NCBI GenBank assembly: GCA_023129415.1 | Contig: JAGMCF010000089.1 | Span: 1 to 37,920 of the forward strand | DNA from: Candidatus Cloacimonadota bacterium | Lineage (GTDB): Bacteria > Cloacimonadota > Cloacimonadia > JGIOTU-2 | Reading direction: 5' to 3' | Length of the DNA stretch: 37,920 bases | In this document: positions 24,523 to 31,928 of the stretch, piece by piece | Layout of the letters: the number at the start of each line of letters is the position of its first letter | How positions within the stretch are numbered: the stretch's first letter is position 1 | Program-made: the position numbers and the translations under genes | Notes under the pieces: generated by a model | Databases searched by the model: none | What the model saw: the letters and a program-made list of their open reading frames with translations, nothing else | What the model was told of the DNA's origin: nothing

Positions 24523-25065
24523 TAATTACAAATATCTAATTTCTAATTTCAAATGAAATTTCAAATAAAAAGAATCAAAATATTGGTCTCGTCTTGGCGA
24601 AGCAAGCCGTAACCAGATAAGAATGATCTCAAAAGCGGTTCCAAAGTTATCAGCCAAAGACTGATCTGCCTATGGGATGAAAAGGTGAAGCGAAAGTATA
24701 CTGGGAAGAAGCCAATGAACTTAACCCCGTTAGATATTAGGGCTATTAGATATTCTTTCTGATATATATATGAGATTATCTAACGGGGTAAATTTAATTT
24801 TTTCATCAATCATAATTAAATCAAAGCAGAAAAAATGACTTTGACATTTAAATTTTGACATTTTATTTGTCATTAGATATTTGGATTTAGAAATTAAATT
24901 AACCTTAATCAAATTTTACAGAAGGTATTATAAAAAGCTAACTATGATTTATTTAGTAACTTCCACTTCTGCGAAACTTAAATTATTAACATAATAATTT
25001 ATTAAAATTTTTTTATATTCAAATTCTTTGACAAGAAATTATCAATTAATTTTCATAAATATAAA
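24523..25065. repeat. Repeat-rich gap after thiD
   Basis: No convincing gene is seen. 24530-24570 is TCTAATTTCTAATTTC text like 30982-31020. 24585-24720 is less AT-rich, with CTTGGCGAAGCAAG and CTGATCTGCC words, the latter also near 37803. 24725-24788 is the CCCCGTTAGATA inverted repeat, identical in its arms to 2073-2173. 24841-24876 matches 31066-31101 at 30 of 36 positions. 24921-24980 is the second copy of 24457-24522. TTGACA lies at 25028-25033, but no good -10 follows. Confidence 0.7.
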
Positions 25066-25695
25066 ATGCGTAAAAATGAAATATATCGTAAATTAATACA
25101 TCTTTTTGCTATAATAATACCAATATTATACTATTTTGTTGTTAAATCTCAGATAGTTGCAATAAGTATATTATTACCAATCGCTCTAATTTGTGTTGTA
25201 GTAGATGCTGCTCGTATAGAAAATCCTGAACTAAGAAACAGATTTTACAAAGTTTTTGGTGCACAGTTAAGAGATGAAGAAGCAAGTAGTTTAACTGGTG
25301 CTTCTTACCTTTTAACATCCTCAGTAATTACTATTGCCATTTTCAATAAAGAAATAGCATTCTTAGCAATATCCTACCTTGTAGTAGGTGATACTTTCGC
25401 TGCTATGTTTGGTTTACAAATGGGTAAAAGAAAGATTGTTAGAACACGAAAAACAATTGAAGGACTTATTGGTTCATTTTTAAGCTGTGCAGTTTTTGGC
25501 TTAATATGCTATTTTTTATTTTTAAAAAAAGTATTTGCATATCCCGACCATAATCCACAATTTGCAATAATTATGATACTTGTCGGTTCCTTAGTTGCCT
25601 CAGTTACAGAGGTTACTAACTTACACATAAATGACAATATTAGCATTCCAATTATTTCAGGAATTGTTATGTCTATAATTTACATTTTTATTTAA
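25066..25695 (+). CDS. Diacylglycerol/polyprenol kinase family (CTP-dependent dolichol/phytol kinase-like) membrane protein
   Basis: A 209-residue, largely hydrophobic protein with about six membrane segments. It has the family hallmarks: RKLIHLFAI at the N-terminus, VGDTFAAMFGLQMGKRK, RKTIEGLIGS, and a final EVTNLHINDNISIPI. Relatives use CTP to phosphorylate dolichol, phytol or diacylglycerol; some are annotated phosphatidate cytidylyltransferase. The next gene, 14 nt downstream, encodes a polyprenyl-phosphate-type glycosyltransferase, which favours a polyprenol substrate (inference). There is no ribosome-binding site before the ATG and the upstream sequence is AT-only, so it could be leaderless. 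Confidence 0.85.
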   Translation: MRKNEIYRKLIHLFAIIIPILYYFVVKSQIVAISILLPIALICVVVDAARIENPELRNRFYKVFGAQLRDEEASSLTGASYLLTSSVITIAIFNKEIAFLAISYLVVGDTFAAMFGLQMGKRKIVRTRKTIEGLIGSFLSCAVFGLICYFLFLKKVFAYPDHNPQFAIIMILVGSLVASVTEVTNLHINDNISIPIISGIVMSIIYIFI

Positions 25696-25709
25696 GGAGA
25701 TAAAAAACT

Positions 25710-26630
25710 ATGGATTTATCATTTGTAATACCAGTTTTTAACGAAGAAAAAACTCTGAAAGAACTTCATAACAAAATCTTAGAAAATGTTGGAATCAATA
25801 CCTATGAAATAATTTTTATTGATGATGGCAGTAAAGACAACTCATATGATATCTTGCAAGAAATAGCTCAAAGTGATAAAAATGTTCAGGTCATAAAATT
25901 CAGGAAAAACTTTGGAAAATCTGCTGCGCTCCAAGCTGCCTTTGATAAGGCAAAAGGAGATATTGTTTTCACCTTAGATGCAGATTTGCAAGATGATCCA
26001 GCAGAAATTCCAAAATTTATTGAAAAAATAAATAAAGGTTATGACCTTATTGCAGGATGGAAAAAACATCGTAAGGATCCAATTACAAAAAAAATCCCAT
26101 CAAGAATCTTTAACATAGTAACTTCGGTTATTTTCAAATTAAAATTACACGATTATAATTGTGGTTTTAAAGCATACAAAAATGAAGTAATAAAATCTAT
26201 AAGCATTTACGGTGAGTTACATCGTTATATCCCAGCAATAGCTAAAGCAAAGGGTTTTAAAATTAGTGAAATTCCTGTGAAGCATCATAAAAGAAGATTT
26301 GGTAAATCTAAATATGGTTTTGAACGATTTACTCGCGGGTTTCTTGATTTGCTTACTGTTACAATGATCACAAAATACGAAAGAAGCCCTCTTTATCTTT
26401 TTGGGATTGGTGGATTAATTATATCATTTATTGGATTTATTGTAACTCTCTATCTGGCAATTATGAAGATTTTCTTTGGTATGGCTTTAAGTAATCGTCC
26501 TTTACTATTTTTAGGCGTGCTACTTATTGTAGTAGGTGTTCAACTTATATCTATTGGACTTTTAGGTGAAATGATTGTTTATAGTAGTAAAAATATTGAA
26601 AAAAGAAATAATAACAAACTTGAAAATTAA
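25710..26630 (+). CDS. Family 2 glycosyltransferase, DPM1/GtrB type
   Basis: A 306-residue membrane-bound GT-A enzyme: N-terminal FVIPVFNEE, IDDGSKDNS, DADLQDDP (metal and sugar-nucleotide site), DYNCGFKAY and RRFGKSKYGFER. Two membrane helices follow at about 230-260 and 265-292. This is the layout of enzymes that load a sugar on a polyprenyl phosphate (DPM1, GtrB, ArnC relatives). The sugar is unknown. A strong AAGGAGA lies before the ATG, and the gene is close behind the polyprenol-kinase-like gene. Confidence 0.9.
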   Translation: MDLSFVIPVFNEEKTLKELHNKILENVGINTYEIIFIDDGSKDNSYDILQEIAQSDKNVQVIKFRKNFGKSAALQAAFDKAKGDIVFTLDADLQDDPAEIPKFIEKINKGYDLIAGWKKHRKDPITKKIPSRIFNIVTSVIFKLKLHDYNCGFKAYKNEVIKSISIYGELHRYIPAIAKAKGFKISEIPVKHHKRRFGKSKYGFERFTRGFLDLLTVTMITKYERSPLYLFGIGGLIISFIGFIVTLYLAIMKIFFGMALSNRPLLFLGVLLIVVGVQLISIGLLGEMIVYSSKNIEKRNNNKLEN

Positions 26631-26699
26631 CATTTGAATTTTCAATGAACCCTTTTTTCAGTTTTCATCAGTATTTTCAGTCTAAATCAATGAACTTTT

Positions 26700-29039
26700 T
26701 TAGAAGTTATAACCTATTGAGAAATTCCAGAAACTATAACTTTTACTTTTTTCATACATTATAATAACTGGACCAAAGATAGTCGGCATTTCTAAGCCAA
26801 CAGCATAACCACTTTTTTTACCTTTACTAAAAATATCCCAGAAATCTTCCATATTATCAATATCTCCAAAATAGCCAAATCCGGCTTTTACAAAACCAAA
26901 AAGTTTTTGTCTGGGATCACTTAAGCTAAACTTTTTCAATAAGAATCGCATTTGTAAAGAAGTATAAAATAAATCCTCTCCAACTATGTCATAATATTTA
27001 TAACCAAAAAAAGTATTATCCGGACGCTTTTCTATCAGTCGGTTATCTGGAATTGTACCATTATTTGTGCTATTTATTATCAGATCTACCCAATTAGCCA
27101 TTGTAATACCTTTATATAATTTCACATAAATCCCATTAGTTAGTTTAAATTGCTGAAAATCGTATTCTGAGCCAAAAGCTTGATTGAAATTTGTATAAGA
27201 AGTCATTCTATACAACCCTTTATCAGGATATGGAAACTTATCAAAACCATCAAAAACCAATTTTACTCCCAGACCCGAAGACCTTTTCTTACCACCAAGA
27301 GTTGAAATTCTGTAATCAAAAATCATGGATAATAAACCTAATCTTCTATCATCAAAAAATCCTGTTTCAGTTAAAATATTCCAATCCCTATCAAGTTCGA
27401 TTTCTGTATTGTCTTTAACATAAAATTCAACTGAATTATTAAGATTAGTTTTACCAATTCTATCTGTAGTAAGACGGAAACCAAATTTCCTTTCTGCGCC
27501 AAATCTCATATAAAAATTCAAAGCATTACCTGTCCCAAAAACATTATCATGACCCACAGAGATAAAAGCTGATGAAGACTCTTCTGTATTGTAATTTGCC
27601 CCAGCTTCAATGATACCAAAAGGTTTCTCTTCAACAATAAAAATTAAAGCCACATTTTGGGATTGAGTCTTTTCTACATCAAAAAGGACCAGGTCAAAAT
27701 AATTTGTGCCATAAATTCTTTCTATGTCAGATTGAATCTTTTTAATATTAAAAACATCCCCTGTTTCCAAAGAAATCTCTCTTAATATTACAAAATTTTT
27801 TGTAAGATTATTTCCTGATAATGAAATTTTTTCTATCTCTCCTTCATTAATATGAAAATAGACTACTTCATCTTGTACAATGACAGTATCAATATAAGCT
27901 AATATGTATCCATTATCTATATACTTTTTTAAAATAACATCTTTAATTTCATCAATAGCAGAATATGATATTTTTGATGGTAGATTGGAAATCAAATCGT
28001 TTGAATCAAAAACTGTGTTTCCTATAGGAATTATTTGCTTAATATTTTGTTCTTGAATATCCAGGCGTGTTTCTGCATACTCAGGAATATCTCTAACTAA
28101 AGAAAGTAAAGTATCAATATTATTTTCTACTGTTGCTTGCCCAATAGCAATCAATTCAGCCCATCTCTTAAATTCAGTATTAGATATTTCTTCAAGGGGT
28201 GGACGGATAATTATATCAGCTTGCTCTAATTCATTTTCAATTTTAGAAAACATCATAATATTAATAATCTGATTAGCTACAGTTATGGGATTTTTCATAT
28301 CATTGCGTGAATGTAAATAATTTGTTGCATTTGAAGCAATTATGATATCTGCTCCCATCTCTTTTATTGCAGAAATAGGTAGATTATTTGTTATTCCACC
28401 ATCAACATATAAATCAGAATCAATTTCAACAGGTGAAAATAAGAATGGTACAGACAAACTTGCTTGAAGAATTTTTATAAGGTCTCCCTGGGTAAATGTT
28501 TTATTATTTCCACTTACAATATTTGTGGTTGAGATAAAAAGTGGAATCTGTAATTTAAGAAAATTACCATTAGAAACAAAATTTGGACGAGTAAAATAAT
28601 ATACAAGGTGATTAAGGATTCTCTGAGAACTTGAAATCGCACTTGGAATTTGAAGTCTCCAATTTTTGAATCTAACTTTCAGGAGATTTTTTTCAGTGAA
28701 TTTTCTTGTATAAAAATAATATTGTTGTCTTGATTGTGTTGGAGAAAAAGCAATATCCCAATCTATATCTTTTATTATTTCTTCAATTTCATATGAATCA
28801 TACCCAGAAGCATAGAAAGCTGCAATGAGTGCACCAAAACTTGTTCCACCAATATAATCAACAGGGATTTTGTGTTTCTCTAATGCTCGTAAAACACCAA
28901 TATGTGCGATACCTCTTGCTCCTCCACCACTGAGTACAATACCAATGGATTTCCTTTCATAATTGTCATCACCAGAAAGAAAATTGGTATTTAATGATAA
29001 AATCAATAATAATGTTGAAATAATTATTTTTGCTTTCAT
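26700..29039 (-). CDS. Patatin-like phospholipase fused to POTRA and Omp85/BamA-type barrel
   Basis: A 779-residue outer-membrane protein. After a signal peptide (about 1-22) there is a patatin domain with oxyanion GGGARG (38-43), nucleophile elbow GTSFG (S67) and catalytic DGG (D213), so the Ser-Asp dyad is complete. About 330-470 contains POTRA-like repeats, and the remaining part is a beta barrel ending YNF. The order matches type Vd (PlpD-like) or related patatin-Omp85 proteins. It probably hydrolyses phospholipids at or beyond the outer membrane; in this branch the patatin part often stays attached. It stands alone, convergent with the glycosyltransferase gene; the 69-bp gap between them has no clear terminator. 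Confidence 0.92.
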   Translation of the reverse strand: MKAKIIISTLLLILSLNTNFLSGDDNYERKSIGIVLSGGGARGIAHIGVLRALEKHKIPVDYIGGTSFGALIAAFYASGYDSYEIEEIIKDIDWDIAFSPTQSRQQYYFYTRKFTEKNLLKVRFKNWRLQIPSAISSSQRILNHLVYYFTRPNFVSNGNFLKLQIPLFISTTNIVSGNNKTFTQGDLIKILQASLSVPFLFSPVEIDSDLYVDGGITNNLPISAIKEMGADIIIASNATNYLHSRNDMKNPITVANQIINIMMFSKIENELEQADIIIRPPLEEISNTEFKRWAELIAIGQATVENNIDTLLSLVRDIPEYAETRLDIQEQNIKQIIPIGNTVFDSNDLISNLPSKISYSAIDEIKDVILKKYIDNGYILAYIDTVIVQDEVVYFHINEGEIEKISLSGNNLTKNFVILREISLETGDVFNIKKIQSDIERIYGTNYFDLVLFDVEKTQSQNVALIFIVEEKPFGIIEAGANYNTEESSSAFISVGHDNVFGTGNALNFYMRFGAERKFGFRLTTDRIGKTNLNNSVEFYVKDNTEIELDRDWNILTETGFFDDRRLGLLSMIFDYRISTLGGKKRSSGLGVKLVFDGFDKFPYPDKGLYRMTSYTNFNQAFGSEYDFQQFKLTNGIYVKLYKGITMANWVDLIINSTNNGTIPDNRLIEKRPDNTFFGYKYYDIVGEDLFYTSLQMRFLLKKFSLSDPRQKLFGFVKAGFGYFGDIDNMEDFWDIFSKGKKSGYAVGLEMPTIFGPVIIMYEKSKSYSFWNFSIGYNF

Positions 29040-29264
29040 TATTTTTTATATAAATGAAAGAGTTAGTTAATTGTCAATATTTTTGAAAATTAGAAAATCC
29101 TTTATTTATTGACATCAATATTAATAAAAAAAAATCTATGAAAAATTTTAAGAAGTAAGGTATGAAATTATATTAATTAGGAATAGAAAATATTATTTAC
29201 TTCTGACTTCCTAATTGAAAATAAATGAAATCTGCAAAATGGAAGATTCTATTAAAATTAATAA
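29040..29264. other. Gap upstream of the patatin gene, no gene seen
   Basis: AT-rich sequence with no credible reading frame or hairpin. TTGACA occurs near 29109 but no -10 at normal spacing is evident on either strand. Confidence 0.5.
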
Positions 29265-29460
29265 TGAGTCCGCTCTAAAAAGGTCAAAAATGAAATATTT
29301 TGATATTTTCTTTTAAATTGGGAAACCGTTGAAACGGTTGGGTATTTCTATCTTCTTATTAACACCCAACTTAAGTTGGGTGTTAATGAAACCATAACCT
29401 GCCTATAACCGTTTTAACGGTTTATAAAAACATAAATATGACTTTTTATAGCGGACTCAA
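29265..29460. mobile_element. MITE-like 196-bp element with terminal inverted repeats
   Basis: The ends TGAGTCCGCTCTAAAAAG (from 29265) and CTTTTTATAGCGGACTCA (to 29460) are inverted repeats over about 21 bp with two differences. TAATAA flanks both sides (29259-29264 and 29461-29466), a possible target duplication. Inside are three hairpins: AACCGTT/AACGGTT at 29324-29339, a perfect 30-nt palindrome at 29358-29387, and AACCGTT/AACGGTT again at 29408-29423. It has no coding capacity. Confidence 0.75.
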
Positions 29461-29481
29461 TAATAATTGGAATATTTTACA

Positions 29482-29636
29482 TTTTAACCTCATCCTCTAA
29501 CTCCTTCTCCTATTCATCCTTCGTAGTTCATCCTTCGCAGTCTTGCTACGGAGAATGGATACTACGGAGAACGGGCAAGGAGAAGGAGAACCAACAACTT
29601 CCTCTCCTTTTAGGAGAGGATTGAGGTGAGGTCAAA
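29482..29636. repeat. Long inverted repeat before the alpha-oxoamine synthase gene
   Basis: TTTTAACCTCATCCTC pairs with GAGG-ATTGAGGTGAGGTCAAAA (with a bulge), and CTCCTTCTCC (29501-29510) pairs exactly with GGAGAAGGAG (29579-29588). The loop holds two CTTCGTAG/CTACGGAGAA-type tags. A separate hairpin CCTCTCC/GGAGAGG lies at 29601-29619. It ends 45 bp before the gene. Confidence 0.7.
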
Positions 29637-29681
29637 AAGGCTTATTTTGCAGAACCCATAAAATAATTTAAAGGAGTCATC

Positions 29682-30860
29682 ATGAACTTATATGACAAAT
29701 GTAAAAATTTTACTGAAGCAAAAAAAATCCAAAAACTCGGTTTTTATCCGTACTTTAGAGTAATCAGTTCTGAACAAGATACAGAAGTTATTGTCAATGG
29801 TAAGAAAACTTTAATGCTTGGCTCAAACAGTTATCTTGGTTTAACAAATCATCCAAAAGTAAAAGAAGCATCTATTAATGCCATAAAAAAATATGGCACA
29901 GGTTGTGCTGGTTCTCGTTTTCTTAATGGAACTTTAGATATACATATTGAGCTTGAGGAAAAATTAGCTGAACTCGTTAGTAAAGATTCTGCTCTTGCAT
30001 ATTCAACTGGTTTTCAAGCGAACTTGGGTGTTTTGGCAACTATAGTTGTTCGTGGCGAATATTTGATAACTGATAAATTAGATCATGCAAGTATTATAGA
30101 CGGATGTCGTTTATCCTATGGCAAAATGTTGCGTTTCAATCATAATGATATGAATGATTTGGAAAGGGTATTAAAAAATGTAAAAGATACACCAAAACTT
30201 ATAATTATAGATGGCGTTTTTAGTATGGAGGGTGATATTGCAAAACTTCCAGAAATATGCAAATTAGCTGAAAAATATAATGCGCAGGTTATGTCTGATG
30301 ATGCTCATGCTCTTGGTGTTATTGGTAAAAATGGCTCAGGAACAAGCGACCATTTTGGGTTAACTGATAAAGTAGATATAATCATGGGCACATTCAGTAA
30401 ATCATTAGCTTCTATTGGTGGTTTTATTGCTGGTAATGAACTTCTTATGCACTATTTAAAGCACTTCTCTCGTCCCCTGATCTTTAGTGCAAGTTTACCT
30501 CCTGCGTCAGCTGCTTCTGTGATAGCAGCTATAGAGATTATGAAAAGTGAACCTGAAAGAATTGAAAAACTCTGGAAAAACACTCGCAAAATGCAAAAGG
30601 GATTTAAAGAAATGGGATATGACATTGGCACAAGCGAGACCCCTATCATTCCTCTTCATGTTGGTGATATGATGACTGCTTTTAAGATGTGGAAAATGCT
30701 TGCTGATGAAGGTATATTCATAAATCCGGTTATTCCACCTGCCGTGCCACCAAATGACTGCTTGATAAGAACAAGTTTTATGTCAACACACACTGATAAA
30801 CAGTTAGATTTTGCATTAGATAAGTTTGAAAAAATTGGAAAGAAGTTAGGAGTAATATAA
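29682..30860 (+). CDS. Alpha-oxoamine synthase, serine palmitoyltransferase-like
   Basis: A 392-residue PLP enzyme of the class that joins an amino acid to an acyl-CoA (KBL, BioF, ALAS, SPT). Visible signatures are MLGSNSYLGLTNHPKV (45-60), YGTGCAGSRFLNGT (71-84), DHASIIDGCR, DGVFSMEGD, SDDAHALG (205-212) and the PLP lysine K240 in GTFSKSLASIGG. The N-terminal GFYPYFRVISSEQDTEV and the overall wording resemble Bacteroidota serine palmitoyltransferase more than E. coli-type KBL, as far as I can recall these. SPT would make 3-ketosphinganine from serine and palmitoyl-CoA. No threonine dehydrogenase or other sphingolipid gene is adjacent. AAAGGAG precedes the ATG. Confidence 0.85.
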   Translation: MNLYDKCKNFTEAKKIQKLGFYPYFRVISSEQDTEVIVNGKKTLMLGSNSYLGLTNHPKVKEASINAIKKYGTGCAGSRFLNGTLDIHIELEEKLAELVSKDSALAYSTGFQANLGVLATIVVRGEYLITDKLDHASIIDGCRLSYGKMLRFNHNDMNDLERVLKNVKDTPKLIIIDGVFSMEGDIAKLPEICKLAEKYNAQVMSDDAHALGVIGKNGSGTSDHFGLTDKVDIIMGTFSKSLASIGGFIAGNELLMHYLKHFSRPLIFSASLPPASAASVIAAIEIMKSEPERIEKLWKNTRKMQKGFKEMGYDIGTSETPIIPLHVGDMMTAFKMWKMLADEGIFINPVIPPAVPPNDCLIRTSFMSTHTDKQLDFALDKFEKIGKKLGVI

Positions 30861-31169
30861 AAAGTTCGGAATGCGAAAGGCTGAATGTGAAATCCTTAAG
30901 CTATATTTCACAGAAAAAATTAGTATCTTATCAATAAAATTTGTGTTATTTTTGGCAAAAAATTATTCAGTAAAATTAAATGACTAATCTCAAATTTCTA
31001 ATTTCTAATAAAATTTATATCAAATATAAATGGATTAATCTTCAGTAATTTTGTTTTTATATGATTTGACATTTGGGCTTTGTCATTTTATTTGACATTA
31101 GTCCCGACTTGTCGGGAAGAAATTATTAAGTTTGAATTATGAATTTAATCGGTGATTATCGGTGTAAAT
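30861..31169. repeat. Gap after the alpha-oxoamine synthase gene
   Basis: The stop codon is followed by AAAGTTCGGAATGCGAAAGG, like the post-stop strings of folB and the large barrel gene. Further on are TCTAATTTCTAAT text (30990-31008), the 36-nt repeat shared with 24841-24876 (31066-31101), and a TCCCGACTTGTCGGGA palindrome (31101-31116). No gene or T-tailed terminator was seen. Confidence 0.6.
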
Positions 31170-31874
31170 ATGTGGTTAAATAAATTCCTTTTTGGTTCTG
31201 GTTCACCCTTCGTCCCGATTATATCGGGACTACGGAGAACGGGCTTGTCCAGGTTAGGTATTATAAGCCTATCCCTCTTTTTTCTGCTGATTATAACTAA
31301 TATAAATGCAAAGGATAATCTTGAATTTTTTATCAATTCAGGAATAAACCTTCCAAGTAGCTCTGAAGAATTGGGTAAACATTGGGACCCTGGATTTTTA
31401 ATTGGCGGGGGAATAGGATACAAAGTCTTTAATGATGCCTTTATATTCTCAAATTTTAACTATTCACAATTTAGTTTTAATGGGAAGCCCCTTTCTTATA
31501 TTGTTATCCCAGAAGTAAGAATTCTGGATGTAATTGGTGAAGAATCTAAAGTTTTTGATTTCTCTGTTGGACTAAAATTTCAAAGACTGCAGTTTGATTC
31601 TTTTATTTATCCCTATTTCTTAACAAGCATTGGTTACATTAAATATAAAGTTGGTAAAGTCTGTGAATTGTCTGAGGATTTGATAAATTCTCCTGGCTTA
31701 ATAAACTGCTCTACCCACTATGGTTACACCCAAAATGACTATTTTACCAAGGTGGGAATGGGATTCAACACTAAATTGGAAGATGACCGATACCTATTTT
31801 GCGAAAGTAATTTTATCTTTCCGTTTAAAGGAAATCTCTCTATAATTCTAAAACTTGGTATAAAGTTTTTCTAA
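31170..31874 (+). CDS. Small outer-membrane beta-barrel protein
   Basis: A 234-residue protein of no family I can name. After a hydrophobic signal (LGIISLSLFFLLIITNINA, cleavage likely before KDNLEFF) it has alternating hydrophobic strands, Gly-rich turns (LIGGGIGYKV) and a C-terminal FF, all suggesting a barrel of eight to ten strands. The ATG at 31170 is preferred; a GTG 18 nt earlier is in frame. Residues 13-25, before the signal core, are encoded by a TTCGTCCCGAT palindrome element, giving an unusual n-region, so translation might also start after it, although no good start codon is there. Confidence 0.7.
   Translation: MWLNKFLFGSGSPFVPIISGLRRTGLSRLGIISLSLFFLLIITNINAKDNLEFFINSGINLPSSSEELGKHWDPGFLIGGGIGYKVFNDAFIFSNFNYSQFSFNGKPLSYIVIPEVRILDVIGEESKVFDFSVGLKFQRLQFDSFIYPYFLTSIGYIKYKVGKVCELSEDLINSPGLINCSTHYGYTQNDYFTKVGMGFNTKLEDDRYLFCESNFIFPFKGNLSIILKLGIKFF
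31206..31243. repeat. TTCGTCCCGAT palindrome element inside a signal-peptide coding region
   Basis: The element CCCTTCGTCCCGATT plus ATATCGGGACTACGGAGAAC is nearly the same as the intergenic copy at 18839-18872. Here it lies in frame within the barrel gene and encodes about residues 13-25. Confidence 0.8.
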
Positions 31875-31879
31875 TAAAT

Positions 31880-31928
31880 GATTCTTTTCGCTTCTCGCAT
31901 TCCGAATTCCTCATTCCGCACTCCGAAT
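31880..31928 (-). repeat. TTCGGAG string directly after the large barrel gene stop
   Basis: On the gene strand the TAA is followed by ATTCGGAGTGCGGAATGAGG and further GGAATTCGGAATGCGA units, closely like the post-folB string at 6176-6226. It fills the gap between two convergent genes. No hairpin is evident. Confidence 0.6.

Noticed and set aside
24585-24720. A possible structured RNA gene in the less AT-rich part of the gap after thiD
   Set aside because: Only short hairpins such as CTTG/CAAG are seen and no motif of tRNA, SRP RNA, 6S or tmRNA; some words recur at 37803, so repeat debris is more likely.
24730-24912. A 60-codon minus-strand frame after thiD
   Set aside because: It reads through the CCCCGTTAGATA inverted repeat and the dispersed 36-nt repeat, has no ribosome-binding site and no recognisable protein features.
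26631-26699. Bidirectional terminator between the convergent glycosyltransferase and patatin genes
   Set aside because: T-rich runs are present, but no stem with adequate complementarity was found.
31152-31169. GTG start for the small barrel gene
   Set aside because: It adds six residues with no ribosome-binding site; the ATG at 31170 is simpler, though not proven.
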